Shown here piece by piece: positions 53,301 through 60,200 of a stretch of 64,000 nucleotides of DNA. The notes below the pieces were generated by a model, which had not been told where the DNA came from, searched no databases, and saw only the letters and a program-made list of their open reading frames with translations. How positions within the stretch are numbered: the stretch's first letter is position 1; every line of letters begins with the position of its first letter. A program made the translations under genes and the position numbers. Source of the DNA: Trichostrongylus colubriformis (Eukaryota; Nematoda; Chromadorea; Rhabditida; Trichostrongylidae); contig OZ022256.1 of assembly GCA_963978905.1 (NCBI GenBank), forward strand, positions 33,753,426 through 33,817,425, in the 5' to 3' direction.

Positions 53301-53305
53301 CTTAA
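11345..53305 (+). CDS. alp-1: ALP/Enigma-family PDZ-LIM protein, alp-1 orthologue (18 exons, ~1,228 aa)
   Basis: Exons: 11345-11443, 19390-19535, 25462-25564, 26829-26986, 31944-32165, 36936-37039, 37094-37166, 42062-42226, 47262-47428, 49105-50635, 50703 to about 50861, about 50945-51050, 51106-51192, 51285-51355, 52082-52268, 52875-52995, 53052-53167, 53231-53305. Order of domains: PDZ (residues 1-82, SWGFGV carboxylate loop), ALP-type post-PDZ segment (QTRVWRPEVTE), the NSPMNLYS segment (117-168), LIM1 (235-285), a disordered and coiled-coil region (about 300-1040), then LIM2-LIM4 (1055-1227). ALP/Enigma proteins bind alpha-actinin through PDZ and act as scaffolds at dense bodies, Z-lines and other actin attachments; this role is inferred from the family. 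Phases agree at every other junction. The exon 11 to 13 boundaries are ambiguous: 51050/51106 could be replaced by a donor after 51044 with an acceptor at 51100. The final LIM ends seven residues or fewer from the C terminus, as is usual for the family. Confidence 0.92.
13050..13105. repeat. Tandem duplication of ~27 bp
   Basis: GCGTAGAACTATTTTATTGA, followed by CTTCCA, occurs twice almost back to back. Confidence 0.8.
18432..19168. mobile_element. Tc1-type TIR element (737 bp), decayed
   Basis: The left end CAGGGGTGCCAAAAAAGTAG is matched by the complement of TACTTTTTTTGGCACCTCCTG at the right end. TA dinucleotides flank both ends (18430-18431 and 19169-19170). The inside has open stretches, for example SKVKSRPHFITELRKSL near 18510-18560 on +, but none that I recognise as transposase. 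Confidence 0.7.
22612..22638 (+). repeat. G-rich tract
   Basis: Runs of G broken by single C or A bases (AAGGGGGGCGGGAGGGGGGG) give four or more G-runs on the sense strand of alp-1, so a G-quadruplex could form in the transcript. Confidence 0.5.
24038..24787 (+). mobile_element. Mariner element copy 1, internally deleted (750 bp)
   Basis: The right end GAACTTTCCTTACAACCTAA next to TA is the complement of the left end of the second copy at 34302. The left end (TTAAGTCGTAGGGGTAGTTC) is a mutated form of TTAGGTTGTAAGGAAAGTTC, also behind TA. The 5' untranslated parts of the two copies also align. A full mariner is about 1.3 kb, so this copy has lost nearly half. Confidence 0.8.
24230..24710 (+). 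pseudogene. Mariner transposase pseudogene (C-terminal half)
   Basis: The frame reads VWWSFQGLIHYSLLPPGQSI, then a TAG at 24358-24360, then LNELQIESLSHPPYSPDQAP and TDYYFF. After a frameshift near 24565 it reads NQDDVESALHEFL and RWQKCVESNGTYFE, then TAA at 24708-24710. VWWxxxGxIHxxLLPPGQ and HPPYSPDxAPxDY are mariner hallmarks. The catalytic D34D part is damaged: the region of the first Asp is missing, and the segment usually reading HDNAR reads LVNAH, so the second Asp is lost. It is a dead copy. Confidence 0.88.
25120..25205 (-). repeat. tRNA-related SINE-like fragment
   Basis: On the - strand GCTGGTTCGAGTCCCGTCC is followed by TTCATCGAAGCTTTTTCCC and TTAACTCAGCATCC. The first part is like a tRNA T arm and the tail matches 6255-6368. 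A part is repeated near 28888-28935 (CATGCTTTTCGGGCATATGT). Confidence 0.5.
25462..25564 (+). other. ALP-type post-PDZ exon
   Basis: Phase 2 in and phase 0 out. It encodes SPLGGQTRVWRPEVTE and then RPYRVSLEHNSD. Family members such as ALP and ZASP carry a similar R-x-W-x-P-x-V-T segment after the PDZ domain, so the exon supports the ALP/Enigma assignment. Confidence 0.85.
26177..26417. mobile_element. Mutator-like MITE (241 bp) with 9 bp target duplication
   Basis: The ends GGGTGTGTACCCTTATGTCA and TGACATAAGGGTACACACCC are perfect complements over 20 bp, and the arms continue with mismatches. The flanks are GCGGTCAGC (26168-26176) and GTGGTCAGC (26418-26426), a 9 bp duplication with one change. 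A 9-10 bp duplication fits the Mutator superfamily. Confidence 0.8.
26829..26986 (+). other. alp-1 exon 4 with the NSPMNLYS segment
   Basis: Phase 0 in (acceptor GCTTACAG) and phase 2 out (GT|GTAAGT). It encodes FNAAALPFNTDPRVKHLQYN, then SPMNLYSNESAAEQYVQQ. A phase 0 to 2 exon was needed between 25564 and 31944, and this one restores the frame exactly. The FN..L.F and YNSPMNLYS motif resembles the conserved internal (ZASP-like, ZM) motif of ALP/ZASP proteins that helps bind alpha-actinin. Confidence 0.88.
27836..27882 (+). repeat. G-rich tract, possible G-quadruplex
   Basis: Several G-runs lie close together (GGTGGGGTGGGTAGG, GGGGGCAGGGGGAGG and a longer run) on the sense strand of alp-1. 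Confidence 0.55.
29221..30500 (-). CDS. Small secreted helical protein, SXP/RAL-2 (DUF148)-like, nested in alp-1 intron 4
   Basis: Five exons on the - strand: 30500-30420, 30359-30270, 29722-29660, 29601-29521 and 29349-29221. The first four are multiples of 3, so all introns are phase 0. Residues 1-16 are a signal peptide (MFRICLCFVIFLVALA). The rest is Lys/Glu-rich and helical (EDVFKSNLSPEQKKAKFNEF, then GGDYKAKFDSLINELKMKL, later ITKEIADAKLSEADRAEM). It has no cysteine in the mature part. Size (about 147 aa), secretion and the YKAKFDxLxxELK stretch resemble the nematode SXP/RAL-2 family, whose members are secreted and often immunogenic; the match is by eye and may be wrong. If the GTAAGC at 29231 is used as a donor instead of reading on to TAG at 29221, another 3' exon is needed. 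The donor after exon 4 (ATG|GTTGGT) is weak. Confidence 0.72.
31495..31690. mobile_element. Worn Mutator-like MITE relative
   Basis: GTGTGCCATTAGAACAGAAT near the left end matches GTGTGCCATTAAGACAGAAA near 32488, and GTGCGAAATCC near the right end resembles the arms of the family. The ends are not clean enough to find a target duplication. Confidence 0.35.
32462..33509. mobile_element. Probable Mutator-like element (~1.05 kb)
   Basis: The left end GGGTATGTACCCTTATGTCA and the right end TGACATAAGGGTATACACCC are complementary except at one base. The flanks GGACCGCGGT and AACCGCGATT agree at about 7 of 10 positions, so a target duplication is possible but worn. An extra internal arm near 32605-32640 (CAAACCATTATGTCAGAATT) hints at nesting, and two separate insertions are not excluded. 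Confidence 0.5.
34302..35190 (+). mobile_element. Mariner element copy 2, decayed (889 bp)
   Basis: The left TIR TTAGGTTGTAAGGAAAGTTC follows TA at 34300-34301, and the right end AAGCTTTCCTTACAACCTGA is followed by TA. The inside keeps traces of transposase: LLIRELLKHCL near 34463 (N-terminal part) and SSYSPNLALTKPHLSEHL near 34907 (worn form of the YSPDLAPxDYHLF motif). No full frame is left. Confidence 0.8.
39340..39440 (+). repeat. Possible Helitron-like 5' end
   Basis: CTACTATATATAATCTGCTA, followed by AGTATGTCTGTCTGTCCGTG, has the look of the ATATATAA plus GTCTGTCTGTC start common in Helitron-like repeats. No 3' CTRR hairpin end was identified, so this is only a pointer. Confidence 0.25.
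39650..39850 (+). mobile_element. MITE family D, single arm
   Basis: AAGGCACATCACGCGACGAT and the downstream CTACCCAGCCGAATCACACC match the left arm of the element at 56551-57022. The partner arm is not present. Confidence 0.6.
40247..40808 (-). mobile_element. MITE family A, copy 2
   Basis: The ends TTAAAGGCATCATTAGGGGA and TTACCCCTAATGATGTCTTT are complementary over most of their length. The body aligns with 56011-56553 in the same direction and with 855-1404 in the other direction. Confidence 0.8.
42062..42226 (+). other. alp-1 exon 8, linker
   Basis: Phase 2 in and phase 2 out. It encodes SPTSGNPERMVDGGRSFYQP and RPLSVSPTPQHTSTHIHYGT, a Ser/Thr/Pro-rich linker without a known fold. Confidence 0.85.
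42370..42640. mobile_element. Worn Mutator-like MITE
   Basis: The inner arms (GAAGCGATGACGGTGCCCTA, ATGCGCGCCGTATTAGATGA) match the intact element at 58189-58416, and GGGTGT near 42379 corresponds to its end. The outer ends have drifted. Confidence 0.55.
46376..46879. mobile_element. Tc1-type MITE, copy 1 (TA target site)
   Basis: Between two TA dinucleotides (46376-46377 and 46878-46879) the ends CAGTAGCGGTCAAAAATATA and TATATTTTTGACCGCTACTG are exact complements. The arms extend into CCATA...TATGG, and a second inner inverted pair (GGGTGCAGTGTGAAGGT against CCTTCACACTGCATCC) lies inside. No transposase frame. Confidence 0.88.
47262..47428 (+). other. alp-1 exon 9, Pro/Asn/Gln-rich linker
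   Basis: Phase 2 in and phase 1 out. It encodes VNYGTNQQHTSATSNSAVNA and a tail QYSPNPPPIPSNPPP. Low complexity and probably disordered. Confidence 0.85.
47429..49104. other. alp-1 intron 9 (1,676 nt)
   Basis: It contains a two-copy 18 bp repeat near 47681-47728 (CATAGTCAGACTCAAGGT) and a hairpin MITE at 47853-47977. The 3' end of the intron from 48873 is open in the frame of exon 10. Confidence 0.7.
47853..47977. mobile_element. Harbinger-like hairpin MITE (125 bp, TAA target site)
   Basis: The ends GGCCGCTTCCATACTTTGCG and CGCAAAGTATGGAAGCGGCC are exact complements, and pairing continues almost to the middle over about 49 bp plus a repeated CACGCGCGTGCCTGCG unit. TAA flanks both ends (47850-47852 and 47978-47980). 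GGCC ends and a TAA duplication fit PIF/Harbinger. Confidence 0.8.
49105..50635 (+). other. Giant alp-1 exon 10 (1,531 nt): disordered region and coiled coil
   Basis: Phase 1 in (acceptor GTTTCAG at 49104) and phase 2 out (AA|GTGAGT). The 509 codons begin with a basic Ser/Pro-rich part, continue through a long Pro/Ser/Thr-rich part with many SP and TP sites, and pass an acidic patch (IEIEDEQEQWMREEIELAQK). They end in a heptad-like helical stretch (IAAL-type spacing, HMEEEDRQKAIACIERHQSN then LEEAQDQLSALLDSAIAFLR). No named domain is seen. The acidic-to-helical part could be a self-association or partner-binding region; this is inference. Confidence 0.88.
50703..51192 (+). other. alp-1 exons 11-13, boundaries uncertain
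   Basis: Exon 11 opens with ALELRYQRDNNFAGPLMNLS and runs to about 50861 (donor ATTC|GTGGCT, phase 2). Exon 12 from 50945 carries KGPGDFIAERLDRICAANGE. Exon 13 carries SYTRSSFEQHTEHHS, then a six-Gly run and APAGKL, ending before GTAGAG at 51193. Exon 12 could instead start at 50965, and the 12/13 junction has two in-frame solutions differing by one or two residues. Confidence 0.65.
51356..52081. other. alp-1 intron 14 (726 nt)
   Basis: It holds a fragment of MITE family A at about 51520-51675. Nothing else is recognised. Confidence 0.6.
51520..51675 (-). mobile_element. MITE family A, partial worn copy
   Basis: AAATATGAAGGTGGAAATGT, then CTCGAGAAATAAAACCCTCT, aligns with CATATGAAAGTCGAGGTGCC and CCCGAGAAATAGGACCTCCT of copy 2. 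Only the left third of the element is left. Confidence 0.6.
52269..52874. other. alp-1 intron 15 (606 nt)
   Basis: AT-rich, with no feature recognised. Confidence 0.5.
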
Positions 53306-54284
53306 GCAGGTGCAGCCATAAGAGGTCTGCTATGGTCGCCTCTGCAGAACCCGGGCTGATCGACAAATCATACCCTCAAAAATGATAGATCGTAGTCGCC
53401 ACTCCTTGGAAAAGAATCCTATCCCTCCTAATAAGATTCTGAGCTTAGCAGTTGCAGTTACTCAATAACTTATAGACTTAGTAGATGGCCGTCAACTGAT
53501 ATCTTAGTGAATTCGTGTAGCAATCTGAGCAGCCGATCAGCCCACAAACGATATGAGAAGTCAAATGTCCTCGATTCACTCCACAGTGTGAACCTGAGCC
53601 CCCTTCCCCCTCCCAAATCCAAATTCATCAAATTCAGCTCATCTTGCTTGTTTTGGCACGAGACTTTTGCTGCTAGAGAAACCATGGAGCACAGGGGTGG
53701 AAACGCCACTACTGTGACTTCAAATTTTGCTTTTAATAAGCCTATAAATCCGCTTGTTGCTCTTTCCCCATTTTTTCTTCCCTTTTTATTTAATTGTGTC
53801 TTTGGGCTCAACTTGCTGTGCAATGAATTTCGTTTCAGATAAACCATTTATTTTCATTCGTTCATTAGTTGATTCACGGCGAAGTTTGAGCTTTATTAGA
53901 TTCGCCTTGAACTGTAAGCAGATGACAATCTGATTGGTGAAGCGGATATATACAACCGAGTATACGGGTAGCCCTTCTGAATCAACAGCACTACTCGACA
54001 TCACATTGACAGATTCAATTGAATTACCATTCTGATACTATTACACATGTAGTACAGTAGCAAACAATAGAACACAATGTAAAGTAGCAAAATAACACGC
54101 ACACTGAAAGGAAACCGCACGACGCAAAAGCACAGAATTACCAGTTGATTTTGAACGCGTAAACTTGTCCAGCAAAGGATCCAAGAGAGCTCAGATCATT
54201 GAATAAAACGCCATCCTACATCGAGGAGATCAGTCATTACCGATCTATCAGTGCTGCGCCATGCCTGCACTCCATGCTGCACAA
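53306..54284. other. Convergent intergenic space between alp-1 and the membrane protein gene
   Basis: About 980 nt between two stop codons facing each other. It must hold both 3' UTRs. I see no canonical AATAAA near either stop, and the open frames at 53470-53847 (-) and 53507-53842 (+) overlap and have no motif. Confidence 0.55.
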
Positions 54285-57200
54285 TTACGGCAATGACGCG
54301 TCGTTCCGCAATGTGCCGTATCCACTGGAAGCATCTCCGTCATTGGGCGTGTGGCTGCCGTTTCCGTTGGCGACAGTGACGGGCTCGTGACCATTGGCGA
54401 GTTTGGGCGTTTCTTGGCTATTAACGTGATGAGATGACAGGTACGGCGTGCGACCGTTCTTCTCCATATGCACAACCGGTGAACGGACACTGAAAAAATG
54501 AATTGAAATGGAAGAATTTCAGGCAATCTGCACTGTCTTGTTTGTCAACAACGTTAACTTGAATTACTTCGCGTGCATACTAATAGGATGAATAGGCTGA
54601 TGAATTAAAACCAGTTGAGAACAATGAAAACAACCCAACGAAACCTATAACTGCATCCCACATAAGATGCAGAATCGTGCGCTATCGTGAAAAAATGGTA
54701 CCGCGTTCAAAATAAAACTGAAAGCGGAGTCTTTTAATTTAAGAACAGTTCCCTTTGCACGATATCACGCGTGATTCCGGTTGATTACATCAGGCTACTT
54801 GCACGATTACGGGGGATTCGGCCTTTGACCATTAAAATACAGTAGAGCTCACAAGTCTTTGGTCGAATGCCCTTTTGCCATAACTGTTTTCCTGCTAGAC
54901 CAAACTGGGCAAAATTTTAGTATGTTGTGCCTAAACCTACCTTGAATATTTGCTACTACTTGGGTGCCGTTAGACTCTTTTCACAAACTTTACAAGCGTT
55001 TATTTCAAAATCATCGCAAAACACAGAAAAGCTTAGTCGGGAAAAACAGGTTTCTCCCGTAGTACAAAACCAGCAAACTACGAGGAACATCGATATTTCA
55101 TAGAAATACCACGAATTTTGCTGACAGCGGCATCTCGAAACGAGATCAAGTCCATGAGCTTCTCAATAACTGTATGAGCAAGGCGTTCTATTCTCCTACT
55201 AGTTCGGCGCATTTTTCCTCTCTGTTCTTACTAATTTACAGTGAAAAAAGCGCTTCTTGAGCTTGTACAACATGTGTTCTATCGGGTTGAAGTGCAGGGA
55301 TAGGCCTGGCCACTTGAGACGTGTGTCTTCCTGGCGCTGGAAGACTTGCTTCTCTTTATTGACGGGTGTTTCGAACCGATATTTTGTGGTAGAATTTATT
55401 CAGCAGGCATACATACTTTTGCTCGCCCATGGTAATACGATGCTCATTATCATATCTCTGTAGACTACCCTGTCGTCGTTCCGTCTATTTTCAAAGGGAA
55501 CCCATAACAAGCAGTGAAAATGCCCCATGCACCGCCATAGATCCTCCACCATACTTGACTGTGGAGTCTGTGCTTCGGAATGAATCTTTCGTCGAATCGA
55601 CGCTCGCATATCTGATCGCATCATTTTCGAACAAATTGAACTTGCTCTTATCGGTGAAAAGGCTTTGTCCAATCCATTGATTTTCAGGTGGGATGGCGCT
55701 GCGCAGTGGCAACTTTGGCTCTTCTATTACTGGGTGTTAAAAACGGTTTCTTGACTGGACGTCTTCCGTAGATTCCAACATCATTTAGGCCTCTCCCCTC
55801 AGTCTGTCGACTGATTTTGATGCCATCCCTTCCAAAAAATAGCGACAATTTTCACAGCCGAGAAAAGGGCAGTGGCTTCTGAGAACAATGGAACGAAATA
55901 AACGCTCTCATACAAATATAGCTACACATCAGTCAGCAGCTGTTAAGATTATTTACATCCATGTCGGAGCACAGCTTTAGTATATTACCACATGATGGCA
56001 ATACACCCCTGAAGGCAGCATCAGGGGAAATTCGGGCGAAAAGTAAAATAAGTAGTGAATTTAAAAGTCGAGATGCCTAGTAAGAGGACAGTGGAAAGAA
56101 CGGATAGAAATGGCCAGAAGCCCAAGAAATAGGACTCTCCTCTCTCGTTGATCCCCAAGGCGGACGACTTTTCCTTCAAGAGGCGGATACTCTCAACGAA
56201 ACTTCCATTGGCATGCTGCCAAGTAAACACAGGGGAATGTTCGGAAATACGACAGCATTTTTTTCTTGGAGTGAGCTCCAGGCTAAAACTGTGTAAGTGC
56301 GCTGCAATACCTTCGACCTCACCGCATATCCTTGGCCGCTCTCATCGCAGCCAACCAGGAATCACGTCGCTTGGAGGCGGGGTCGTTCATCCAAAGGCGT
56401 CAGCTCTTATCCGTTGCGCCGTTTCTACAGCTCGGAGGCGCACTTTCTCACCGAGATTTCGCCACAGATAGCCTTCTTAGGCTCATAGTTTCCTTGTAAG
56501 TAACTACTTTCAGGGACTTCTCAATAACCACATTACCCCTAATGCTGTCTTTAAAGGCACACCACGCGATAATCAAATTAGTGGCCCATTTTTCTTGGGG
56601 CAAGCAGGTCCTTGGATATCTGCCCACGCTGCACGTTTGTTGGTGCGGTGCACCCTCACTGTGTTGTGCCTGCTTGAACACAACCGAGCCGTGCCCACCC
56701 AGTCAGATCACACCTAGCCTTAAATAAACAAATACCAACGTGGCGCTCACGTGGAGAAGTAAAGTGCAATAGCAGACGATAATTTAATGGAACAGCCAAC
56801 TGGATGATCAAGGCAGCTTCCACGTTGTAAATTCTTTCGTCTGAGGCCACGTGTGATTTGGTGGCGTGAGCGTGGCTCGGTCGAGTTCAAGCAGGCACAA
56901 CACCGTGAGGGTGCGCCGTAGAGCCGCAACAAAGACGTAGTCTAAGCAGTTATCAGAAGATCTACTTACCAAGAAAGTGGACCACCAATCTGATTGTCGG
57001 ATGGTATGCCTTTGAGCACCGTCCTGTTACACACTGACCACTTCTTTTACGCAAAAATAAAGTGCGCGCATGTACCTCCTGTCTTTCGTATCACAATGAG
57101 AGCTACAGTAATGGAGACGTGCAGGGCAACAGTTCCTGCCGTACACGGAATATCGGTTCGGGTATGACTTAATCGCCCGTACCAACACATACATACAATT

Positions 57201-60200
57201 TGGAGTGAGCTACGGCTCCGCTGGTGGAATCTTAGGTGAGTTTGTTGTTTCATGCCGGGAGCAGTCTTGAAACAAAACCGGAGTGGCTTTACTTTGCGTA
57301 TCGAAAAGCTACGAGCCACTTCCAAGCTTCTGAAGAAGATGAGAAGGTCGAGACATTAGGTCAATGCGGATTCCGCTACTAACCTTGTACTAGCATAAAA
57401 ATGAGAGAAAACTGAGATAAAGTGCGCGCATTTGACGTGAATTACCGCGGAGAAACATCACTGATAATGTGGATACCGGAGATCACGTTGAAAGCTACCT
57501 TCGTGGGGTGGGTGATTTTCGAGCAGAGCGTTCATCGACATAGCGTAAGTATTTGTACGCTCTCGACAGGAGATAGACACTTAGTGCCGAGCCCAACAGA
57601 CATCGTGTCCATGTGGGTGTCCTGAACATAAATGCTGTTTAGCAAAGGTCTTTCTGAAAACCCATCAAACGTACTTGTTGGGTATCAGGGCCTTGATCAG
57701 AACCGCAGCTAAAAGGCTGCCAAAATTGAAGATCGTGGTTGAAAATACGCTGAAAAAATATTTTATCAGCAATGAGAGGGTGATGTATTGTAACAGTATA
57801 CGTTATAGACACGTAAGCAGAAGTTCCGCGGCCGTTACCTGAATTCGACCCGATCCCATGGTCGAAGGCGATGAAGATGATGGCGGTAGTAGACGTAAAA
57901 CCCAAGTCCGATATTTGCTGTGAATAGTATGGTGTTGCTAACGGCCAAATCTCCAACAGTAAACACCCTGAAATTTGAACTACCCTTACGTTGGATACAG
58001 CTCACCCATTAGGTCGTATGTTTTATAGCACTTCAGAACTCTTTCGGAAATTATCATGGAGCATCCAATAGGACACCCTACCATATAAAGGGAGCGCCTA
58101 GGATGCAGAACAATTCAGACGGATGTTTACAACTTCTCTTTGCGATAAACACAGCAGTTGTTGAGAAACTCTAGGCCTTCATCTTCGCGGGTGTATAGTT
58201 AGGACAGAAACGTCGCGTGGCCGTGTTCGGCACGCGACGGGATGGTGCGAGCTAGGCGCGCCGTATTGGATGGGTCTTGAAGCGATGACAGTGCTCTACG
58301 CCTCATTCTATGCGTAATCGCTTCAAGGCTCAAATAATACGGCGCGCATAGCTCGCACCATCCCATCGCGTGCCGAACACGACCACGCGACGTTTCTGTC
58401 CTAACGATATACACCCTCATCTTCGCAAGCATCGTCTGAGTTTCAGTGCTAGTCAAATCGAATCGGTACTACGATGGGTTACTCGCAAATTCCTATCCTA
58501 TGTTATTTTTATATCAATTGAAAATTTGAATTTTCCGGTCTCATTGATGTGAAACATATCTCAATACATGAAAAGCATAAACAGATGTTAAGAATACAAT
58601 TAAAAAGCGAAAACAAGAAAATGTGGCAGAGATTCTCCTGCGTCTCACTAGGTAACTGTTCTTACACCCCATGGAACTTTGAAATAAGACACAGGTGGAT
58701 CTGTAGGGTCTGATTACAATTATTAATACCAAAACTGCAAAATGCCGCTCCAAAGCGTGTTAGGAGAGGTCACAGTTCGTTCGCAACAGCTCATCGGGAG
58801 GTACATACGTTGTTCGAAGGAAACCCATAAACGAAGCTAACCGTGTGTACAGCTACGGTGGCCGTGGCTCGATGGTAAAGCTCTTGCTTCGGCAGTGATG
58901 AACGGTGGATTAGCTTTTCGATAAGGATGAGTAACGACAAGCAAAGACCTCGTCAATGAGTAACCGCGAGCGATCTTCGGCCTCTCCTAACTCGAATGGG
59001 GACGGCATTTAGAAGTTTGGGTTCTTATATTTGTAATCATCATTTCGGACCCTATCAACCCCCCTCCCTGAGTCTCGTTTCAAAGTCCCCGTTTCAAAGT
59101 TGAAACCCTCGGCCTTTTCCTGGTCAGTACATATTGGGTAAAGAGGACAACGTGGGGTGGAGGGTGAGGAGAGGGCGCATACTATTGTGAGACTTTCGAA
59201 AGGTTTTCAGCTAACGTCCCCCTGAAGCTTTCCTCTGTGATAGAAATAGTAGCATAAGCAACAATTGAAACACAATACGGAGCACTTGGCGGTGTTTTTC
59301 AGATTGTCTCAGTCGTTCACGATGTGTAATTATGAGGCAGTACATATTTTCGATCCCACTCATTTTCTCTTGTTGCTTAGGTGAAAAGGACAAGGTGGGG
59401 AGAGGAGAAGGAGGGTTGCTGTGCCCCACCCCCTCATTCTCATTTCTGCCCTTTCGCTTCAGCGCAATTAATGGCCCATATTAGACTTTTGGGAAAATCG
59501 AATGCTAGTAAGCGCTCGACTGACTAAGTGTGACGAAACGATGCTGTCTTTTGGAACCTTCTTCAAAGTTGATTTACCGGGGCATCGTCGCGCAGACAAC
59601 CACAAATCCAAAAACTTCAATGACAGTGGAAAGAACGAGAGCAGTGGTTCTTCTCTGCTTGCTTGAGAATGGATCGAGGATATTTCGTTACTGGTTCAGC
59701 AACCATCACGTCGTCCTGCGCGAAATGAAGTTTAATTATGTGTGCCACGAAAAAACGAGCTTCAGTTCATCCGTTCTATGTGAGTTCCCGTGTGTTCAAG
59801 CAGCACTATTTGCGAGTACAGCTGAAATTGTCAGAAGGCCACTAGTGAAAATAGAATCCTCCATCTCCATGGGAAATGAACTCCAATGAGTATGGGAGCT
59901 ATGCGAAAAACCGAGCAAAGCTACCCAAATAAATTCATCGAGATTATGAGCATTCTGTTTGTATTCGATGAATAGAAACCAGCAGATATTGCAGCATTTC
60001 CTTCGTCAATCGCGAGAGGAGCAAACGTGACGCCAACCGTTAGAGGACTACGCACGAGCCACGCTCACCATGTGCCTAACGAGGATCAAACCGCAAGGAT
60101 CAACGCGCGAGCGACATCTCGACTGTAAACACGGTGACTATTCCTCAACAATCGCGCGACGTGACGCCGCGCTGGCGCATTCTGCACCACATCCGTTTCT

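Larger units (their letters stand above)
51285..53305 (+). other. LIM2, LIM3 and LIM4 domains
   Basis: LIM2: C1055, C1058, H1078, C1081, C1086, C1104 and C1107 with the segment YCESCKQQIRGAFVLATGLA. It has a wider CAYRGC spacing in place of the usual C-x2-C. LIM3: C1116, C1119, H1136, C1139, C1142, C1145, C1163 and D1166. LIM4: C1175, C1178, H1197, C1200, C1203, C1206, C1224, H1227. The IEAGDRWVEALGNAFHSNCF stretch is the typical final LIM of ALP/Enigma proteins. Stop TAA at 53303-53305. The region is spread over five exons with clean phases. Confidence 0.94.
54490..57838. other. Intron 2 of the membrane protein gene (3,349 nt)
   Basis: It contains a Tc1 transposase pseudogene, MITE A copy 3 and MITE D in a row. 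The direct repeat AAAGTGCGCGCAT occurs at 57059 and 57419. Confidence 0.65.

Noticed and set aside
53470..53847. 125-codon - strand frame behind the alp-1 stop
   Set aside because: It overlaps a + frame of equal length in the probable 3' UTR and shows no domain.
57047..57325. 92-codon - strand frame, and a possible exon TVLKGIPSDNQIGGPLSW next to it
   Set aside because: The exon-like stretch is the right arm of the family D MITE (its complement matches 56551-56600), so it is repeat sequence.
59530..59889. 119-codon + strand frame opposite the membrane protein gene intron
   Set aside because: It starts at GTG, lacks splice sites and contains no motif.
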